Source: Xenorhabdus vietnamensis (GTDB lineage Bacteria; Pseudomonadota; Gammaproteobacteria; Enterobacterales; Enterobacteriaceae). Taken from it: a DNA stretch of 64,000 bases. Position numbers and translations under genes: made by a program. The stretch is taken from contig NZ_MUBJ01000001.1 of assembly GCF_002127535.1 (NCBI RefSeq), positions 248,001 to 312,000 of the forward strand, given 5' to 3'. This document shows, piece by piece, positions 60,334 to 64,000 of the stretch; position 1 is the stretch's first letter, and every line of letters starts with the position of its first letter. The notes beneath the pieces are model-generated. The model was not told the origin of the DNA. It was given only the letters and a program-made list of their open reading frames with translations, and did no database searches.

Positions 60334-62775
60334 ATGGCTGATACACAGTCTAACCAAACTCACCCTAAATTTACATCTTCAGATATCACAGGCAACCAAA
60401 AACCGCTTGACCTGATCCAGACCGTGAAAAAATCCGCTATGTATCATTGGGAAAACCTATTGCCTGTCTGTGGCATCGATATTCCTGCAAAAGGGAAACA
60501 TAGTGCTTGCCCTGTTTGCGGTGGCACTGACCGTTTTCACTTTATTGATGATCACCATCATGGCAATTGGCACTGCCGCCAGTGTGATACCCCGAACTAT
60601 GGTGATGGGTTGGATTTAGTGGCAAAAACTAAAGGAATGTCCATCATTGAGGCGGCAAAAGTGGTTGCGGATGCGCTGGCGTTACCTTTACCAGAACCCA
60701 AGCCAGCCACGAAAACCATTCAAACAACACAACTGATTGCCGAAAAAGTGGCGGCATTGATGGCGCAAACTGTTGCCGGGCAATCTCCCTATTTGATTGC
60801 AAAAGAGCTGCATTGTCCTAATCAGCGGCTATTGCTCAATAATTCGACTTTGTTGGCACTGACAACACTGGATAAAAAAGTAACAGGTGCGCAGATTATC
60901 AAACCCAATGGAGAGAAAAAATTACTGTCTGGCAGCCAGAAAAAAGAGGCGTTTATTTCTGTCTCAGAACTGGAAGATCATCCCGATACAGTGATCATTA
61001 CCGAAGGTTACGCCACAGCGCTCACAGTTAACTTGCTCTATAAAGGTTCTGTTCTGGCGGCGCTGGATGCGGGCAATTTGCTTTCTGTCGCTAAAGCCGT
61101 TCGGGAACGCTGGTCGGACACAAAAATTATTTTGGCAGCAGATAATGACTGGCATCATCCCGACGAACTGGATAAGCACGGCAAATCCAAAGTGAATATC
61201 GGCAAGCTCTCAGCAGAAAAAGCGGCGCTGGCGGTGAATGGTTGGGTTACGTTACCACCGACAGAGCATAAAGCCGATTGGGACGATTATCGCCAGCAAA
61301 ACGGTGTGGAAATGGCAAAATTGGCCTTTTCTCAGGGGCTTTATCAACCTGTACCAACAAAGAAAAAAGCAACCACTCAGCCCAATAATGATAGTGGACC
61401 TTCAAAATTGACATTATGCCAGATGGGAGCAAGCCAGCGCGGGGAAGTATTGCTGGCGCGTTATGACGGTGATTTGGCGTTGGATGGCGCTTCGGAAACC
61501 GTGCATCACTATGACGGCATTGTCTGGCGTCCGGTCAGTGACCGCGATTTAAAACGGGAAATGGTGGCAGCCTTTATGGAAGAGAAACTACCGTACTCAC
61601 CACATGGTATCAGCTCTGCTGTAGATGCCCTGAAATTGCAGCTTCCTATGATGCAACCGCCAGAACGCCACTTAATCGGATTCAGTAACGGCGTATTTGA
61701 CCTGAAAGCCTGCCAGTTCCGACCTCACCGTAAAAGTGACTGGTTGCTGCTGGCTAATGACGTTGAGTTCAATTCCCCTGTTTCGGGGGAAACTCTGAAA
61801 AATCATGCTCCGCAGTTCTGGCAATGGCTTAACCGGGTAACAGCCAATTGTGAGAATAAGTTTGATCGCGTACTGGCAGCCCTGTTTATGGTGCTGGCAA
61901 ACCGTTACGATTGGCAATTGTTTCTGGAAATCACCGGCGCTGGAGGCAGTGGCAAAAGCATCCTTGCTGAAATCTGTTCAATGCTGGCAGGCAAAGGCAA
62001 CACTGTTTCTGCGAGTATGGCCGCACTGGAAAACCCACGGGAACGGGCGCTGATTGTGGGATATTCGTTGATTATCCTGCCAGATCAAACTCGCTATGTG
62101 GGCGATGGCTCCGGCATCAAAGCCATTACAGGTGGGGATGAAGTCGCTATCGACCCGAAGCATAAACAGCCCTATTCAACACGTATCCCTGCTGTGGTAT
62201 TGGCGGTAAACAATAATGCCATGAGTTTCAGTGATCGCAGTGGTGGTGTATCGCGGCGTCGAGTGATTTTCAACTTTTCTGAAGTTGTGCCGGAAAATGA
62301 ACGTGATCCACTTCTACGGGATAAAATCGCAGCAGAATTGCCCGTGATTATCCGGCATTTGCTCCATCGGTTTGCTGACCCACAAACTGCAAGGCGTTTA
62401 CTGGCAGAACAGCAAAAATCTGCGGAGGCGTTGGATATCAAGCGTGGCACCGATCCATTAGTCGATTTCTGCGGCTATCTGATTGCGTCTAATGAAACTG
62501 ACGGCCTGTTAATCGGTAATGCGGAGATTATGCCGTTCAATCCCCGTAAGTACCTTTATCACGCCTACCTTGCTTATATGAAAGGTAACAATCTTAATAA
62601 ACCTGTTTCCGTGACCCGTTTTGGTATGGATATGCCGGGCGCACTGGCTGAGTACAGCCAGCATTATCTGCGCAAGAAAAGCAAATACGGCATTCGCAGC
62701 AATCTGAGCCTGAATATCGATACTGCTATTGAGTGGATGCCAAAATTGACAAGTAATAACCTGCCAGAAGAATAA
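60334..62775 (+). CDS. P4 alpha-like primase/helicase replication protein
   Basis: This 813-aa multifunctional replication initiator resembles the phage P4 alpha protein (777 aa). The zinc-binding primase N-terminus has CPVC (59-62) and CRQC (81-84). A Toprim-type region follows, with ITEGYATAL and AADNDW. The SF3 helicase has Walker A GAGGSGKS (near residue 535) and LAVNNNAMSF near 625, with a C-terminal DNA-binding part. Alpha proteins prime DNA, unwind it and bind iterons at the origin; such iterons follow the gene. AAAGGAG precedes the ATG. Confidence 0.93.
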   Translation: MADTQSNQTHPKFTSSDITGNQKPLDLIQTVKKSAMYHWENLLPVCGIDIPAKGKHSACPVCGGTDRFHFIDDHHHGNWHCRQCDTPNYGDGLDLVAKTKGMSIIEAAKVVADALALPLPEPKPATKTIQTTQLIAEKVAALMAQTVAGQSPYLIAKELHCPNQRLLLNNSTLLALTTLDKKVTGAQIIKPNGEKKLLSGSQKKEAFISVSELEDHPDTVIITEGYATALTVNLLYKGSVLAALDAGNLLSVAKAVRERWSDTKIILAADNDWHHPDELDKHGKSKVNIGKLSAEKAALAVNGWVTLPPTEHKADWDDYRQQNGVEMAKLAFSQGLYQPVPTKKKATTQPNNDSGPSKLTLCQMGASQRGEVLLARYDGDLALDGASETVHHYDGIVWRPVSDRDLKREMVAAFMEEKLPYSPHGISSAVDALKLQLPMMQPPERHLIGFSNGVFDLKACQFRPHRKSDWLLLANDVEFNSPVSGETLKNHAPQFWQWLNRVTANCENKFDRVLAALFMVLANRYDWQLFLEITGAGGSGKSILAEICSMLAGKGNTVSASMAALENPRERALIVGYSLIILPDQTRYVGDGSGIKAITGGDEVAIDPKHKQPYSTRIPAVVLAVNNNAMSFSDRSGGVSRRRVIFNFSEVVPENERDPLLRDKIAAELPVIIRHLLHRFADPQTARRLLAEQQKSAEALDIKRGTDPLVDFCGYLIASNETDGLLIGNAEIMPFNPRKYLYHAYLAYMKGNNLNKPVSVTRFGMDMPGALAEYSQHYLRKKSKYGIRSNLSLNIDTAIEWMPKLTSNNLPEE

Positions 62776-62821
62776 TCTTTTCTTTTATTACAAGCATTTT
62801 TCAAAGAAATATAAAAAAGTA

Positions 62822-63039
62822 TTCACTACTATTCACTCTATAATTTAAACCATATATATCAACATATTATAGGGTGAATAGTTGTTTTTAAACTGTTCAC
62901 AAGTATTCATTACTATTCACCTTATCCTGATTTGAAGGTGAACGGTTAGTGAAGAGTGGTGATGAGTCTGATTTCAAGTTATCACCACCTAATAATATGA
63001 ATTTAAATAAAAATATTTAAAGGTGAATAGGTGAACAGT
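62822..63039. repeat. P4-type iterons, presumptive replication origin
   Basis: Copies related to the P4 alpha-binding iteron GGTGAACAG(A/T) occur at 62873-62882 (GGTGAATAGT), 62892-62900 (inverted, ACTGTTCAC), 62912-62921 (inverted, ACTATTCACC), 62937-62946 (GGTGAACGGT), 63022-63030 and 63030-63039 (GGTGAACAGT). Partial inverted copies lie at 62822-62840. The cluster is AT-rich and lies directly after the alpha-like gene, as expected for an ori/crr region. Confidence 0.78.
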
Positions 63040-63105
63040 TTTACTCCTAATTCTTTAATGGGATGGGGTAAGCAAAAAAATTTTCTCTGGCAGGTATTTT
63101 TCAGC

Positions 63106-63149
63106 TCTCCGAGTTACCGGGTTAATTTATTAGCCCGGTAACTCGGAGA
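63106..63149. repeat. perfect 16-bp inverted repeat
   Basis: TCTCCGAGTTACCGGG (63106-63121) and CCCGGTAACTCGGAGA (63134-63149) are exact complements around the loop TTAATTTATTAG. The GC content of the stem stands out from its AT-rich surroundings. No T-tract follows, so it is not a classical terminator. A second partly palindromic run, AGCGCAGCGCG, comes right after. Confidence 0.85.
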
Positions 63150-63425
63150 AGACAAGCGCAGCGCGTCAGTTTATTAATCTCTTTCAGTGTGTCTTTTACT
63201 CATTGTTTTCTCTTGGATACTTGCTTTTTCATTATGAATATTTATAGTTGCATTAAAAAGTAACTTGTTTATTAGATAAAATTTTTGATGGGTGTAAATG
63301 AAGTTAGGAAAGACAAGAAAATAGAGTATTGCTCCTTGTCAGTTATTATATTTTTTGTCTGTTTTTATATTGATTTTTCAACTGATTGATAATTAATTCT
63401 TTTAAATGATGAACTAGGAGGATAC

Positions 63426-64000
63426 TTGGATCTTCATGAGTTGAAATTGGAGCTTCAGAATCATTTCTCTGATAGATTGGTCATTATAGTTGGTTCTGGT
63501 TTGTCATGTGCAGAAGGGATCTCTGGTATGAGTGCTTTAGCTGAGCACCTTCAAAATACTATTGAGAGTGCTCTTTCTGATGATGACAAGGCTTGTTGGT
63601 CTCAGTTATCACCATTGATCAGAAAGCATGGGCTGGAAGAAGCACTATTATCTAAACCACCATCTTCCAGCCTTGAAGAAGCTATTGTTGCAAAAACAAC
63701 AGAATTAATTTTGTCTGATGAAAAAAATGTGATAGCTGAAGTTTTTTCTGAGAATCGTACCCTTAGTTTTACGCGTCTATTGAAGCATCTTGTGAAGCCA
63801 AGTAATGGCCTTCCTATTGTGACAACCAACTACGATCGATTAATTGAAATTGCCGTCGAAGAAGCTGGCTGGGGAGTTGACACACTTTTTTTAGGTAATT
63901 TTTCTGGTAGCTTAAATGAACGCGAAAGTAAATTAAGCTTTTGTCGTGATGTTCATACTGCTAAAGGTGGAAGAGTTAAGTATGTATTCAGAGAAAGGGC
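63426..64000 (+). CDS. SIR2-domain protein, probable anti-phage defence gene (cut by window)
   Basis: The open frame runs off the window (191 codons visible). The NAD-binding loop VGSGLSCAEGISGM (about residues 22-35) and TTNYDRLIEIAVEEAG are the SIR2-like signatures found in defence-associated NAD hydrolases (ThsA, DSR, SIR2-HerA and similar). The start is TTG at 63426 with AGGAGG four bases upstream; no ATG or GTG is available after the stop at 63390-63392. The C-terminal domain, which would tell which system it is, lies outside. It sits in the cargo position of a P4-like element. Confidence 0.82.
   Translation, partial: MDLHELKLELQNHFSDRLVIIVGSGLSCAEGISGMSALAEHLQNTIESALSDDDKACWSQLSPLIRKHGLEEALLSKPPSSSLEEAIVAKTTELILSDEKNVIAEVFSENRTLSFTRLLKHLVKPSNGLPIVTTNYDRLIEIAVEEAGWGVDTLFLGNFSGSLNERESKLSFCRDVHTAKGGRVKYVFRER

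Larger units (their letters stand above)
62776..63425. other. non-coding region with origin iterons and large hairpin
   Basis: About 650 bp without a supportable gene between the alpha-like gene and the SIR2 gene. It contains direct and inverted GGTGAAyAGT iterons (62822-63039) and a perfect 16-bp inverted repeat (63106-63149). An AT-rich stretch then leads to the SIR2 ribosome binding site at 63416-63421. Confidence 0.6.

Noticed and set aside
62822-63039. CRISPR array
   Set aside because: The repeats are short (about 10 bp), occur in both orientations, are unevenly spaced and imperfect; they fit P4 iterons. No cas genes are present.
63602-63829. 75-aa minus-strand ORF inside the SIR2 gene
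   Set aside because: The plus-strand frame carries clear SIR2 motifs through the same bases, so this is a shadow.

Overview
The window is a chromosomal segment of an AT-rich Enterobacterales bacterium. Gene content and order follow the E. coli 10-12 min region (queC, decR, mdlAB, glnK-amtB, tesB, ffs, hha-tomB, acrBA/acrR, mscK, priC, apt-dnaX-ybaB-recR-htpG-adk-hemH, gsk, ybaL, fsr, ushA, ybaK, ybaP, copA/cueR, ybbJ-qmcA, cnoX, ybbO, tesA, ybbAP, purEK, lpxH, ppiB, cysS, ybcJ-folD, argU tRNA). Base composition and protein character suggest Morganellaceae, most likely Xenorhabdus or Photorhabdus; this is inference and the species is not proven. Compared with E. coli the block lacks ybaY, ybaZ, ybaN, aes and fetAB.

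Region 1 (1-9.4 kb) holds queC (cut by the window edge), a cdsH-like cysteine desulfhydrase gene showing signs of decay, its probable regulator decR, the MdlAB ABC exporter, a glnK whose 3' part is fused to the last codons of amtB by an internal deletion, tesB, the 4.5S RNA gene, and hha-tomB. Region 2 (9.4-19.3 kb) holds the AcrAB efflux operon with divergent acrR and its palindromic operator, a ychN-like gene, mscK, rsmS and priC. Region 3 (19.4-30 kb) is the replication/recombination/chaperone/purine block. dnaX carries a complete programmed -1 frameshift signal and htpG has a sigma-32 promoter. A lone wzz sits between hemH and gsk, which is the O-antigen locus position of Yersinia. Region 4 (30-47.3 kb) holds transport, copper and envelope genes. 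copA has three metal-binding domains and a slippery site at the position of the E. coli CopA(Z) frameshift.

Region 5 (47.3-51.8 kb) is an accessory island between ybbP and purK. It has a probable three-gene operon (Tsx-like outer-membrane channel, MFS permease, RutA-like flavin monooxygenase) and, divergently, a riboflavin-synthase-like protein with a diverged N-lobe. Region 6 (51.8-58.4 kb) is housekeeping: purEK under a PurR box, lpxH, ppiB, cysS, ybcJ-folD and the argU tRNA.

Region 7 (58.4 kb to the window end) is a P4-like mobile element inserted at the 3' end of the argU tRNA. In order it carries a tyrosine integrase, an AlpA-type regulator, a structured RNA hairpin, a P4-type primase-helicase (alpha), an iteron-bearing presumptive origin, a perfect 16-bp inverted repeat, and the first 191 codons of a SIR2-domain protein that is probably the start of an anti-phage cargo system continuing past the window.
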